From assembly GCF_004138285.1 (NCBI RefSeq), contig NZ_SCFN01000018.1:37938-101937 (forward strand): 64,000 nucleotides of DNA, read 5' to 3'. The stretch comes from Gottfriedia acidiceleris. Its GTDB lineage: Bacteria; Bacillota; Bacilli; Bacillales; Bacillaceae_G. Shown piece after piece: positions 38,058 through 47,273 of this stretch. The notes beneath the pieces are model-generated. The model did not search any database. It saw only the letters and a program-made list of their open reading frames with translations, and was not told where the DNA came from. The position numbers were made by a program, and so were the translations under genes. The number at the start of each line of letters is the position of its first letter. Position 1 is the first letter of the stretch.

Positions 38058-38102
38058 TTGAGAATGAACGGTAAATAATTATTTTTTACCATTCGTTCTC
38101 AA
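38058..38102 (-). promoter_or_regulatory. Long inverted repeat, candidate TetR operator of the MFS gene
   Basis: Arms TTGAGAATGAACGGTAAA and TTTACCATTCGTTCTCAA, 16 of 18 matching, separated by a short AT spacer. Lies about 190 bp upstream of the MFS start and about 80 bp downstream of the tetR stop. Confidence 0.6.
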
Positions 38103-38180
38103 ATACCCATTCAAAATTTAATTCAAAAAAGAATTAACTCATATTAGTTAACTCTTTTCATTCACAATAAAAATATATTA

Positions 38181-38756
38181 TCAATCTAATATAGACAATG
38201 TCATATCAACAATATTTATCAACTTATTTTTATCGTTAGTTGTTTTTGTTAATACTCGTAAACCTACAAAAGAATTATGAATAAACTGTGATAATTTATC
38301 TAAATCATGGTGGTTCGGAATTTCCCCTGTATTTTGACCACGCATTAGTAATTCATGAATAATTTCTTCTGTCTTAGCAAAATTTTGTTCAATTTTTTCT
38401 GCGACTTCTTGATCATGTAAAGCCAACTCAATGGCAGTATTCACTGTCAAACATCCGATTGATTTTTCGTTATCTTGAGTAATTACCGATTCTAAAATAC
38501 TTCTAATAGCATCTTTTGCAGATAATGAATTTTTAACTTGTAAATTCATTTTTTTCTTCATATTGTTATCATAAAGTTCTAATGCTTTAATAAACAAAGT
38601 ATGTTTGTCACCAAATGTATCATATAAACTTCTTCTATGAATCCCCATATGAGAAACAAGATCTTGCAATGAGGTTTTTTCGTAACCTTGATACCTAAAT
38701 AACTCCATTGCTTTTTGTAATACTTCTTTTTCATCATATTCTTTATGTCTTGCCAC
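38181..38756 (-). CDS. TetR/AcrR-family repressor
   Basis: 191 aa. N-terminal helix-turn-helix (TSLQDLVSHMGIHRRSLYDTFGDKHTLF, about 28-56), C-terminal ligand domain with CLTVNTAIELA. GTG start after GGAGG with 7-nt spacing. Upstream of, and on the same strand as, the MFS gene; its probable operators are the TTGAGAA/TTCTCAA palindromes at 38058-38102 and 36587-36606. Ligand unknown. Confidence 0.92.
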   Translation of the reverse strand: MARHKEYDEKEVLQKAMELFRYQGYEKTSLQDLVSHMGIHRRSLYDTFGDKHTLFIKALELYDNNMKKKMNLQVKNSLSAKDAIRSILESVITQDNEKSIGCLTVNTAIELALHDQEVAEKIEQNFAKTEEIIHELLMRGQNTGEIPNHHDLDKLSQFIHNSFVGLRVLTKTTNDKNKLINIVDMTLSILD

Positions 38757-38917
38757 GTTCGTACCTCCTTTTGAAAGATTATAGCATATTTATAAATAAA
38801 CATTGAGTATACATTAAGACACTATTTTTAAATACTAACTCTAATCTTACGAATTAACCATAATTTTAAATAATTACAAGGACAAATTCCAATACTAAAT
38901 CTAGCGAGGTGATATTA

Positions 38918-39094
38918 ATGAGTAAATGGAATGAACAAGCCGCAGCGAATAATAATTTGCCATCTAGCACAATCCGTTCATCTGAGCTTTTGTTAGGTAA
39001 GAAAGCAGACCATGAATTTTCCGAAGACCTTTCAGATGGCGGAGAAAGAAATCAAAATATTGAGTTGCTAAATAAAAAACCTAAATTGAAATAA
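38918..39094 (+). CDS. Small hydrophilic protein, possibly sporulation-related
   Basis: 58 residues from ATG 38918 (MSKWNEQAAANNNLP), with GAGGTG 8 nt upstream. Entirely hydrophilic, rich in Asn, Glu and Lys, with DHEFSEDLSDGGE in the middle. The composition resembles small spore proteins and YfhD-like proteins of Bacillus, but I cannot assign a family. Divergent from the tetR gene. The in-frame ATG at 38909 is too close to the ribosome site. Confidence 0.6.
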   Translation: MSKWNEQAAANNNLPSSTIRSSELLLGKKADHEFSEDLSDGGERNQNIELLNKKPKLK

Positions 39095-39589
39095 TTGATA
39101 CTAAGTCGGCGACAGAAAAATTACACAATTTTCTGTTCGAGTTGAATTTCAATCCTGTTTGTTGGTTTTTCACAAAAAACAGCCAGCTTTCTAATAATTT
39201 TTGATTTTAAGCAAATAAAAATATAAGACCACGATATCCACGATATTGTGGTCTTATAATGTTTAAATTGAAAATGACACTTCAATAGTATTTAGTTTTC
39301 ATATTATTTGGACAGATTCCAAATAGACAGTTATTTACTAAAACTGTTTTTTCAAAGATAATTACCATTGTTTCTTAATTTGTTCTATTGCTAGGCATAA
39401 TATTTGTGTTTTATATTTAAGGTCTACTGACATCTCTCGCATATTGTTCACACCTAAAACTAAGTTTATAATTATTTGTATAGTAGGTTGATACAGTAGA
39501 TAACTTTTGATTTAAGTTAAAAGCTTTTAGATCATTTTTTATACGAAAAGTTCTTCCCTTAAATATTTACTATCAATTTAATAAAAATT
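39095..39589. other. Intergenic region with one strong hairpin
   Basis: Holds the terminator at 39223-39257. The remaining 330 bp towards the GH18 gene are AT-rich without a recognisable gene or motif. Confidence 0.5.
39223..39257. terminator. Terminator hairpin
   Basis: A 15-bp stem ATAAGACCACGATAT / ATATTGTGGTCTTAT with one G-T pair; A-rich on the left and AT-rich on the right. Confidence 0.75.
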
Positions 39590-40918
39590 TTATTGAACCC
39601 AAAATTCATTTAATAATATTTTTTCTGTTTGTGGCATCGTTATCCCTATATGCCAGCATCCTAATCCAGCTATATTTAATTCTTTTACTAGATGAAACTT
39701 TGCAAGTAAACTTCGAGGGTCTTCAAACCATACCTCATGTTGTGTTCCTTTAATATCTATATAACGAAACGCTGGTGCCGATGCATCGCGATCATAGTAG
39801 ACTTGGCTTTCATATTTCTGATACATATTTATCGCGTTTTGTGTGGAATAAGCGCTGCCTTTTCGAATGTCACCTGTTATTGGCCAATCGTACGCATATT
39901 GAGGAATTCCAAGTAATAATTTTGACCTTGGAACAACACTTACAGCATATTTTAAAGATTTTCTCACATATTGTATGGGGGCTATAGGTCCAGATATACT
40001 GCCCGACCAATGCCAGTTATACGCCATTATAAACATCTTATCAACAAATTTTCCAATTGTTTTATAATCGTACGCATTATTGTAACTTGGATTATTATCA
40101 GCTTCTTTTGGTGGCATAGCTATTAGTAGTTCCATTTTGGAACGATGCAGCTTAACAGATAATTCTTTGATAAATTGATTAAGGTATACTCGGTCATCTG
40201 GTTTAACCATTTCTAAATCCAAATTGATTCCTTTTAAGTCATTTCGATCTAATAATGTATAGATGTTTGAAATTAGTTTTTTACGTAAGGTTTTATTACT
40301 TATAAGATTATGTAATAAATTTGGATCAAAACCTTTATCGCTAATATTAGTAAAGGTCGCATAAGGTGTTATACCTTTTATCCAAGCTTGTTTAATCGCA
40401 CCATTTTCTTTTACTTTTATTAAATTTCCTTGTTTAGTTGAATGATATTCAAAAATAAAAATACTTGTTAACGTTTTTTTATAATGGTCTAACATCCAAT
40501 TATTCGTTTTTTTATTTTTAGGTATAAAATAAGTCCCTGTCCATATTTTCTTTTTTGAAATTGACGGTATAAGCAATTTTTGCCCAGGAATTATATTGTC
40601 ATTTGTTAGCTTATTTTTGGATTTCAATAGCTCAACACTAATCGAATGTCTGTAAGCAATATCCCATAACGTTTCATATCCTCTAACATAATATGTTGAC
40701 CCTGGGATAATCATTGCTTGGCCGATAACTAATTTATCATATTTTTCTAGTCCATTTAAATGAGCAAATGATTTTACATTTAGTTTATACTGTGCGGAAA
40801 TTTTATTTAAACTATCTCCGGGTTTAACCTCATGTATTACTATTGCAAAAGATTTAATGGATGGGGGTAAGAATAAAAATAAAAAAGTAAATAATATGAT
40901 TATAAATCTTTTATGCAT
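39590..40918 (-). CDS. Secreted LysM-GH18 protein (YaaH-like spore cortex/peptidoglycan hydrolase)
   Basis: Signal peptide (FIIILFTFLFLFLPPSIKSFA), two LysM peptidoglycan-binding motifs (about 30-75 and 78-121; HEVKPGDSLNKIS, YYVRGYETLWDIA), then a GH18 barrel. The catalytic strand is GINLDLEMV with the glutamate at about residue 236 from this start; as in YaaH/YdhD the first Asp of the usual DxxDxDxE is replaced. These enzymes are N-acetylglucosaminidase-like and act on spore peptidoglycan. ATG 40918 follows AAGGTGG; the frame's GTG at 40927 lies inside that site. Confidence 0.92.
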   Translation of the reverse strand: MHKRFIIILFTFLFLFLPPSIKSFAIVIHEVKPGDSLNKISAQYKLNVKSFAHLNGLEKYDKLVIGQAMIIPGSTYYVRGYETLWDIAYRHSISVELLKSKNKLTNDNIIPGQKLLIPSISKKKIWTGTYFIPKNKKTNNWMLDHYKKTLTSIFIFEYHSTKQGNLIKVKENGAIKQAWIKGITPYATFTNISDKGFDPNLLHNLISNKTLRKKLISNIYTLLDRNDLKGINLDLEMVKPDDRVYLNQFIKELSVKLHRSKMELLIAMPPKEADNNPSYNNAYDYKTIGKFVDKMFIMAYNWHWSGSISGPIAPIQYVRKSLKYAVSVVPRSKLLLGIPQYAYDWPITGDIRKGSAYSTQNAINMYQKYESQVYYDRDASAPAFRYIDIKGTQHEVWFEDPRSLLAKFHLVKELNIAGLGCWHIGITMPQTEKILLNEFWVQ

Positions 40919-41086
40919 GTATACCACCTTATGTCTTTAGAGTATAGGATAAAATTAATTTCCATTTTTATCATTTGCTTTATTTGAAAATTTTACTTAT
41001 TGCATTATAAATTATAAAAGAATTCAATCTTATCTTGAGAATAGTTGAATTCCATTTACTTTCCCCCCAATAAAATTTTTTTAATA

Positions 41087-41157
41087 AGAAAAATAAAAGA
41101 GCTAATCGAACTTATCGAATAGCTCTTTCCTATTTATTGATTTGCTTTTTAACCCAA
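41087..41157 (-). repeat. Copy of the wrbA 3' end and terminator
   Basis: This stretch matches 47806-47880 with few changes: the terminator arms AAAAGAGCTAAT / TAGCTCTTT, then TTTATTGATTTGCTTTTTAACCCA, which in wrbA encodes the C-terminal WVKKANQ. Here it lies next to the GH3 gene with no wrbA body attached, so it is a fragment left by recombination or gene loss. Confidence 0.75.
41095..41128 (-). terminator. Terminator of the GH3 lipoprotein gene
   Basis: Stem AAAAGAGCTA / TAGCTCTTT, part of the duplicated wrbA end segment. Confidence 0.8.
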
Positions 41158-41159
41158 AA

Positions 41160-42869
41160 TTAATTACTCATATTATTATTAACATTATTAGGATTGTAAA
41201 TGGAATAGTGATCCAATACTATATTTTGCTTCTTTAAAGGAAAAACAAATTTAAGCTTATTAGATCCAATTGAATAAGTTATTATTTTTTCGTTATTTGA
41301 GGTAGTAACTTCTGAACTAGGTGAACCAAAATAATTTTTTATGTTATTAATAGTTAAAGATTTTATCTGAGGATCAAAAGAGCGTAATTCAAATATTAAA
41401 TGGCTTTTTTGATACCCAACTACTACATTTCTTTTTGAGTATGTGTTATATGTTCCTTTAGCAGCGGCCACATATACACTACTGTCTTCTTTTCCCCATT
41501 TTTGCCTTATAGAGTCAATATTCGAATTCATTACGTTAAATTCTGCATTGATTATTTTTCCTTCATTTGCCTTTGTTGAGATATTTTTTAAAAGTGAGTA
41601 CTGTATATTACTAGTTTCATTGCTATAAGTAACGGCTTTCTTAATTTTCTTATTTAAATCTGTAACATTTACAGATTGAACTTTATTATTGTTAAGTTTA
41701 TATTTTTGTTTTAAAGATAGAATCTTATAGACACTTTTATTTATTGTGTCTTCTGATATTTTGTGATTTTTAACTGCTGTATATATGTTATTGTAAATGG
41801 TTTTAACATTTTCATTTCCATGTCCTATCAAAATAATATTACTTCCGGCATTAATAGATGTTACTGCTGCATTACTTAAGTTATAGTGTTTAGCTATAGC
41901 TCCCATTGACATATCATCAGTTATTATAACTCCATTGTAACCATATTGTTTTCGTAAAAGATCAGTTATTACAGTTTTTGACATAGAAGCTGGATACTTA
42001 GAGTCTACTTTCTTTACTAATATATGAGCTACCATCACCATATCCGCATGATTTTTGATTGCATGATTGAATGGAACTAACTCAAATTTTTTTAAACTTG
42101 ATAAGTCTTTATTTACTATTGGAAGTTCTAAATGAGAATCTACTGAAGTATCCCCATGCCCAGGAAAATGCTTAATAACCGGAATAATGTTTCCTTTATG
42201 AATTCCATCCATCATTCCCTCACCAATATTTGAAACGATGGTTGGATTTGTACCAAAAGAACGATCTCCAATTACTGTATTTTTAGGATTACTTTGTATA
42301 TCAAATACTGGTGAAAAATCAGTATTGAAGCCAAAGGATGATAGCTCTTTTGAAATCATATTACCTATATTATTCGCGTATTGCATATTATTTTTATTTC
42401 CAATTGTTCTGGCAGAAGGTGTATTTAAAACCGCTGAGGACATTCGATTTACTCTACCACCTTCTTGATCGACAGAGATAAACAAAGGTACCTTGTTATT
42501 TTTATTGTATGTTTTTATGTCATTTGTTAAATTTACTAATTGACTTGGACTTTTTATATTTGTTCCAAAGAGTATTACGCCTCCCAATTTATAATTTTTC
42601 AAAAGAGTATCTGCATTACTTGATGTTGTTCCATCAAACCCAGCGATAATCATTTGTCCAATTTTTTCTTTGAGAGTTAGTTTATTTAGTTCATCAAGTA
42701 TCGGGTCAGTTTTTGAAACAATTACGTTTTTCTTTACCTCAGATACTGTATTATTATGACTTTCAATCTCAGTACTTTCATTTTTTTTAGCTTTAACCTC
42801 TATACAACCAGATAATAATATAAAACTACTAATCGCAATCATTGATAATTTTTTAATATTGTTTTTCAT
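41160..42869 (-). CDS. NagZ-like beta-N-acetylglucosaminidase lipoprotein with DUF4309 tail
   Basis: Lipoprotein (SSFILLSGCIEV, Cys22). GH3 domain (about 55-400) with KHFPGHGDTSVDSH, whose Asp244-His246 pair is the general acid/base dyad of the NagZ type, and nucleophile Asp318 in VIITDDMSMGA. It trims GlcNAc from muropeptides at the cell surface in wall recycling. The C-terminal 120 or so residues (WGKEDSSVYVAAAKGTYNTYSKRNVV ... LDHYSIYNPN, about 440-560) match the DUF4309/YjgB pattern, a module I have not seen described as part of NagZ. GAGGTG precedes the ATG. Confidence 0.92.
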   Translation of the reverse strand: MKNNIKKLSMIAISSFILLSGCIEVKAKKNESTEIESHNNTVSEVKKNVIVSKTDPILDELNKLTLKEKIGQMIIAGFDGTTSSNADTLLKNYKLGGVILFGTNIKSPSQLVNLTNDIKTYNKNNKVPLFISVDQEGGRVNRMSSAVLNTPSARTIGNKNNMQYANNIGNMISKELSSFGFNTDFSPVFDIQSNPKNTVIGDRSFGTNPTIVSNIGEGMMDGIHKGNIIPVIKHFPGHGDTSVDSHLELPIVNKDLSSLKKFELVPFNHAIKNHADMVMVAHILVKKVDSKYPASMSKTVITDLLRKQYGYNGVIITDDMSMGAIAKHYNLSNAAVTSINAGSNIILIGHGNENVKTIYNNIYTAVKNHKISEDTINKSVYKILSLKQKYKLNNNKVQSVNVTDLNKKIKKAVTYSNETSNIQYSLLKNISTKANEGKIINAEFNVMNSNIDSIRQKWGKEDSSVYVAAAKGTYNTYSKRNVVVGYQKSHLIFELRSFDPQIKSLTINNIKNYFGSPSSEVTTSNNEKIITYSIGSNKLKFVFPLKKQNIVLDHYSIYNPNNVNNNMSN

Positions 42870-43009
42870 AATTTCACCTCTAAATTCAATATGATGAAAA
42901 TGTCAATATTGTCTTCGAAAAAATCATAGCAAATAAATGTTTCAAAATTATAAACTTTTTGTATCAAATCTATCATTTAATACAAAACTTTGATCCAGAA
43001 ACTGTGTAA

Positions 43010-43220
43010 TAAAAGTTGCACCACATCATCTCAATTACTGTGGCTATTTGAGAATATTCGTTCTTAATTAGAAACACTCCATTAACCCTCTACAAAAGAA
43101 AGGATTATCTCTATTTTTCTATATTCTAGAAATAGCTGCAATTATTCCCCCCTCATGAATATATTTATAACATTTTGAGAAAGAACGCAATTAAAAATTT
43201 TCTCATTCGTTCTTAATTAA
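43010..43220 (-). pseudogene. Degenerate copy of the MFS gene 5' end and operator region
   Basis: GTAATAAAAGTTGCACCACA matches codons near the MFS start (37812-37831 region) with one change. Further right, CCTCATG..TAT.TATTTATAACAT.TTGAGAA.GAACG matches the operator region at 38035-38070. Palindromes TTGAGAATATTCGTTCTTAA (43048-43067) and the longer one at 43175-43216 persist. No coding sequence survives. Confidence 0.55.
43048..43067. promoter_or_regulatory. TetR-operator-like palindrome
   Basis: TTGAGAATATTCGTTCTTAA; same half-sites as at 36587-36606 and 38058-38102. Lies in the decayed promoter copy. Confidence 0.45.
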
Positions 43221-43480
43221 TAAATAATAAATAATAAGCATTTTTTAATCTATCTATAATTCGGTTTAATAATTGTTCAATAAATATTTTTTATTTATTA
43301 TCTACAAATAGTTTTTTAGTTTAGTTCACCAATATTAGAACGATTTATTTTAACATTTTCAATTAATAAATCAATAAATCCTCTTGCTGCTTTCCTAAAA
43401 AGTTTTTGCTTATGATAGACAATGAATTTTTTAAAAATAGAGGGATTTTTAATTCTTCTTGCTTTTATTCAAGATAAAAA

Positions 43481-43518
43481 TCCCCCGTAATGTTAGATTG
43501 AAACTAACTTACGGGGGA
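43481..43518 (-). terminator. Terminator of the Big2 protein gene
   Basis: Stem TCCCCCGTAA / TTACGGGGGA extended by GTTAG / CTAAC, with T-run on the minus strand. Confidence 0.88.
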
Positions 43519-43585
43519 GACCTTAAAAACATAACTATTCTGTATCTGACACGATTATCTAAATATCAATTATTCAAAGTAATCT

Positions 43586-46500
43586 TTATGGTTTTACGAT
43601 AACAGGTATAATTATTTTAAATCCATCATATTCCGCAATGATTACAGCGGCTCCTTCTGACTTTGTTAGGATCTTATGATCAGTGGTCATTTCCGCTACT
43701 TCCGAATTGGAACTAAACCATTTGACATCAGCTGTAACGTCTTTTATCGTTCCATCACTTGACATAGCATTAATGACTATATCATTTGTTGAACCTGCTG
43801 AATTTACGATATAACCAGGCGAGGAACTAATACCCCTAGTAAATGTAGGATACTTTGCTACAACTTCTACATCAATTGTCTTTGACATTCCAAAAACAGT
43901 AGCAGTTATTGTCGTTTTTCCAACAGAGTGAGCGATGATATGTCCATCAGCAGAAATTGTTGCAACCGATTCGTCCGCCACCGTAAATTTTGCTTTGCTA
44001 TTAAGATTATAACAATCACAATTTCCATCTCTGCCATGATGACCAAAGAAGCCATTAATTGAGATGTCAGTGGACTTATTAGGTTCTAACATTACATTGC
44101 TAGTTGTCCATTTATTGTTTTTAGCCCAATATAAATCTACAGGTTTAGTGTTTCTTACCCAAATAGCATCTCTCAAACCATAATAATTGAACCAGATGTA
44201 TGCTTCACCAACGCCGACCCATGTAATGACTCCGTTCTGGTCAACAGTTGCTACACTTTCGTCGGAAGATTCCCATTTCCCTTCTGTATCAACCTGAACT
44301 ATATTATCATCTGTATATTCAGCAAACGCGTTCGCATCAATAGTTCCTTCTTCAGGGTGTAATATCATCCCATTGCTACTATTAGTTATCGCTTCTACTA
44401 TATTTCCTGCTTCAGGCTGTATTATCATCCCCGCGCTAACAATTCCTACTAAATTTACGGGACCAGCTTGATCTTGTACTTTTACTGGAATTTTAATAGA
44501 AGAGAAACCTGCAATTGTTGCACTAACCGTCGTTTTTCCAGTATTCATTCCAATAAATTTCCCGTCGTTAACACTTACAACTGTAGGATCCTTTGTTGTC
44601 CATTGAATTGACTTCGTTATTTCTCTTTGAGTTCCATCATTGTATTGAGCAAAAACATGTACTGGATATAGCTTATCTTTTTGAACAACAATATCCAATG
44701 AGGAAGCAAGCAAGGACTCAATTTTTAAATCTTTTATTGACGCATCATTCCCAGAAAGAATTGAAACATTCAAGATTTTTGTGCTTGTTCCGTAATCGAT
44801 AAGTACCTGCGTTGTTCCTGCTGCTACTGCTGTAAGGACCCCATTCTTAACTGTAACTTTGTCCGGGTCTAATGTTGTGAATCTTGAGTCTGATGTAACG
44901 TCAGAAGTTGAACCATCCTTATATTTTGCTTTTACAGAGAACGAATGCGTGTGCTCAGATAAACTAAAGGTAATATCATTTTCACTAGGAATCAGATCAA
45001 CAATTTTATTTGCAAAATCTTTAGAAGGTTCATTTGAAACGACAATTGAAACCTGCTTTGAGTATCCAGAGCTATCTACGGTAATAATTGTTGTACCAGT
45101 GCCTACAGCTGTAAGCAGGCCATCCTTATTTACTTTAACAACATCAGGATTAGATGATTTATATACCGCATATGAAGTCGAATTTGATCTGTCTGAATAG
45201 GTCGTTTTCACCTCTAATTGCTGCTGTTGATTTACTACCATATTTTTCATATCTGGTGTAACAGAAATTGATTCAGGGTTTGGAGCCTGCTTCTGACCGT
45301 CTTTATCCGTGACTGCCACCGGGATATCTACAAAGTAACGAAAATCATTATAGAAAGCATGCAAGACAGTTGTGCCACTTAATTGACCAATAACTTTTGA
45401 TTCACCACCATAATTTCGGGAAACTGAAGCTACGTGGAAATTGTCGGAGTAAAATTCAACGGAACCTGTTACATCCTCAGTACTCCCATCACTATAAATC
45501 GCATTTATTTTAATAGGCGTTTCTTCACCTATTCCTAAAGAGAGGTTTGGTTGAGAAGCTGTCAAACCAATAACTCTAGGAGTTGTAAGCTTATTGGTGA
45601 CAGTAACCTCAATTTTAACTGGAGGAAGAACATCTGAACGATAGGAAGCTGTCACAAACGTTTTACCTGTTTTACCTCCAATGATATATCCTGAATCAGT
45701 AACCGTTGCAATGCTGTTATCTTCGACTGTCCATTTGACATCATTAGGATTTACATTTTCAACTAAAGTCATACCACCTTCTGATATTCCATTAGTGAAT
45801 ACTTCGGTTAAATTAATAGGCCAATTTTGTCCTGGCATTAGTTCAACTGTAGGTTCATCAGCTATAAGCTTTGTAGGCTTAACAACATTAACAAGTACAG
45901 CACCAACCAACTTATCATATTTAAAATAAATATAAGCTTGTCCGATTCCAACTGGGGTTATTTGACCATCTTTACTTACCGTAGCTACATTTCGATCTGT
46001 CGTTGTCCAACTTCCTAAAGAAGTAACCTCTTTATTCCCCTCCCAGGGGTTCTTTGTACTGGCACCTACTTGAACCGACTTATCAGAGGTTTCTAACCTC
46101 AACATGTCAGCCGACATGTACAGCGCCGTTACATTTTCAGGAATATCTCTTATCGAAGCAAAGAAATTTATTTGCGGAAAATTTGCATAAGTTACTTTCA
46201 TTGAAACATTACCTGGTGAAATTCCTTTTAATACACCTTTTTCAACCAATGCAATTGAAGTATCTCTTGATTCCCATTTAGCTAATTTCGTTACGTCTTC
46301 CATCGAGCCATCACTATAAAGCGCTTTCAAAGAAATAGGACGCTCTTTCCCCTCATCAATGTATGTAACTTGATTCGCCTCTAAAACAAGCGATACAATT
46401 TTTTTACTTTCTGAAGGATTTGTCAATTGACTTAAAACTTGTGCACTTTTTGTAACATTTACTTCTACATTTAAAACTGCATTACCAAGACTGAATTGTA

Positions 46501-46834
46501 CATTTGTAGACCCAACATTTACTGCTGTTAGTCTTCCAGTTTCAACAGTTACAACTTTTTCATCCAGTGATGTCCATTTTCCTTCCGCTGTAACATCTGC
46601 TTTACTACCATCCTTATACTCTGCTTCAATCTTTAAATCGTGGTGACCTTGAGAAAGAGAGAGCGAGACTGTTGATTCACTTGGAATGAGTTTTACAATC
46701 TCCTTCGTTGGTGGGCTATTAGTTGCTCCAACTGCCTTTTCAGTTGAGGCAAAAACCAAACTACTGAATAGAGACATAAATAGGGTTAGTACGAGTGTTA
46801 AAGATGTAATACGTTTTGTCATTTTTGTTCTCAT
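43586..46834 (-). CDS. Secreted protein of eleven bacterial Ig-like (Big2) repeats
   Basis: Signal peptide (SLTLVLTLFMSLFSSLVFAS) followed by about eleven tandem Big2-type repeats filling the protein (1082 aa). The repeat core looks like KDGS..DVT..G.WTS.D..V.TV..G.LTAV..G. No LPXTG, transmembrane tail, S-layer or cell-wall-binding motif is seen, so attachment is unclear; an adhesin or matrix role is inferred. In repeat ten the segment GHHGRDGNCDC offers two His and two Cys that could hold a metal. TGGAGG precedes the ATG. Promoter-module copy 3 lies directly upstream. A wrecked 5' copy is at 34735-35040. Confidence 0.9.
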   Translation of the reverse strand: MRTKMTKRITSLTLVLTLFMSLFSSLVFASTEKAVGATNSPPTKEIVKLIPSESTVSLSLSQGHHDLKIEAEYKDGSKADVTAEGKWTSLDEKVVTVETGRLTAVNVGSTNVQFSLGNAVLNVEVNVTKSAQVLSQLTNPSESKKIVSLVLEANQVTYIDEGKERPISLKALYSDGSMEDVTKLAKWESRDTSIALVEKGVLKGISPGNVSMKVTYANFPQINFFASIRDIPENVTALYMSADMLRLETSDKSVQVGASTKNPWEGNKEVTSLGSWTTTDRNVATVSKDGQITPVGIGQAYIYFKYDKLVGAVLVNVVKPTKLIADEPTVELMPGQNWPINLTEVFTNGISEGGMTLVENVNPNDVKWTVEDNSIATVTDSGYIIGGKTGKTFVTASYRSDVLPPVKIEVTVTNKLTTPRVIGLTASQPNLSLGIGEETPIKINAIYSDGSTEDVTGSVEFYSDNFHVASVSRNYGGESKVIGQLSGTTVLHAFYNDFRYFVDIPVAVTDKDGQKQAPNPESISVTPDMKNMVVNQQQQLEVKTTYSDRSNSTSYAVYKSSNPDVVKVNKDGLLTAVGTGTTIITVDSSGYSKQVSIVVSNEPSKDFANKIVDLIPSENDITFSLSEHTHSFSVKAKYKDGSTSDVTSDSRFTTLDPDKVTVKNGVLTAVAAGTTQVLIDYGTSTKILNVSILSGNDASIKDLKIESLLASSLDIVVQKDKLYPVHVFAQYNDGTQREITKSIQWTTKDPTVVSVNDGKFIGMNTGKTTVSATIAGFSSIKIPVKVQDQAGPVNLVGIVSAGMIIQPEAGNIVEAITNSSNGMILHPEEGTIDANAFAEYTDDNIVQVDTEGKWESSDESVATVDQNGVITWVGVGEAYIWFNYYGLRDAIWVRNTKPVDLYWAKNNKWTTSNVMLEPNKSTDISINGFFGHHGRDGNCDCYNLNSKAKFTVADESVATISADGHIIAHSVGKTTITATVFGMSKTIDVEVVAKYPTFTRGISSSPGYIVNSAGSTNDIVINAMSSDGTIKDVTADVKWFSSNSEVAEMTTDHKILTKSEGAAVIIAEYDGFKIIIPVIVKP

Positions 46835-46855
46835 TTGTTAACCTCCATATTTTGC

Positions 46856-47160
46856 TACTGTTTGTTTCTATTTTTCAGATAATCTAATGTTTTCTTATGC
46901 ATCACCTCTAACATAAATTGCATTTTAGGATAGTGGAATTAAACCATTAATTTAAAACGGTGAAATTTAGACTATTCAAAATGTTAAGGTTATTATATGG
47001 TGATATTTTTTTTTTGGAAATGACATTCTCGTTATCATAATGATTCATTTTGGTTATCAATAAAGAAGAAAGGCAAGATTATAGGAAGAAACTTAAAATA
47101 AGTCTGTGTTTTTAAGTTTCTTTGATGACAAAACAATTTAATTTGTACAATGGTATATTC
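46856..47160 (-). repeat. Promoter/leader module, copy 3
   Basis: -35 TTTCCA (47015-47020), 17 bp, -10 TATAAT (46992-46997), palindrome TCATTATGATAACGA at 47029-47043. Leader ORF MHKKTLDYLKNRNKQ follows GAGGTG. Directly upstream of the intact Big2 gene, 20 bp before its ribosome site. Confidence 0.88.
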
Positions 47161-47273
47161 ACCCATTCATGATTTGCTTTTTAGGGTGTTATTTTGAGAA
47201 TAGTTAGAGTATGAAATATCAATACTATCGATATGAAAAAGGTACTAACAATTTTTAGGTGAGGTGATTATGA

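Larger units (their letters stand above)
42870..43474. other. Long intergenic region with a decayed MFS promoter copy
   Basis: About 600 bp. The segment 43010-43220 resembles the promoter and first codons of the MFS gene at 36677-37867 and is listed separately. The rest is AT-rich with no ORF. Confidence 0.5.

Noticed and set aside
44859..45200. 113-codon plus-strand ORF inside the Big2 gene
   Set aside because: Antisense shadow of a repetitive coding sequence.
43586..46834. Tandem DNA repeats in the Big2 gene as a CRISPR or satellite
   Set aside because: The periodicity is at the protein level (Ig-like domains); the DNA repeats are divergent and carry no spacers.
47100..47273. OhrR operator before ohr
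   Set aside because: No TACAATT-N-AATTGTA-type palindrome is present in the upstream region.
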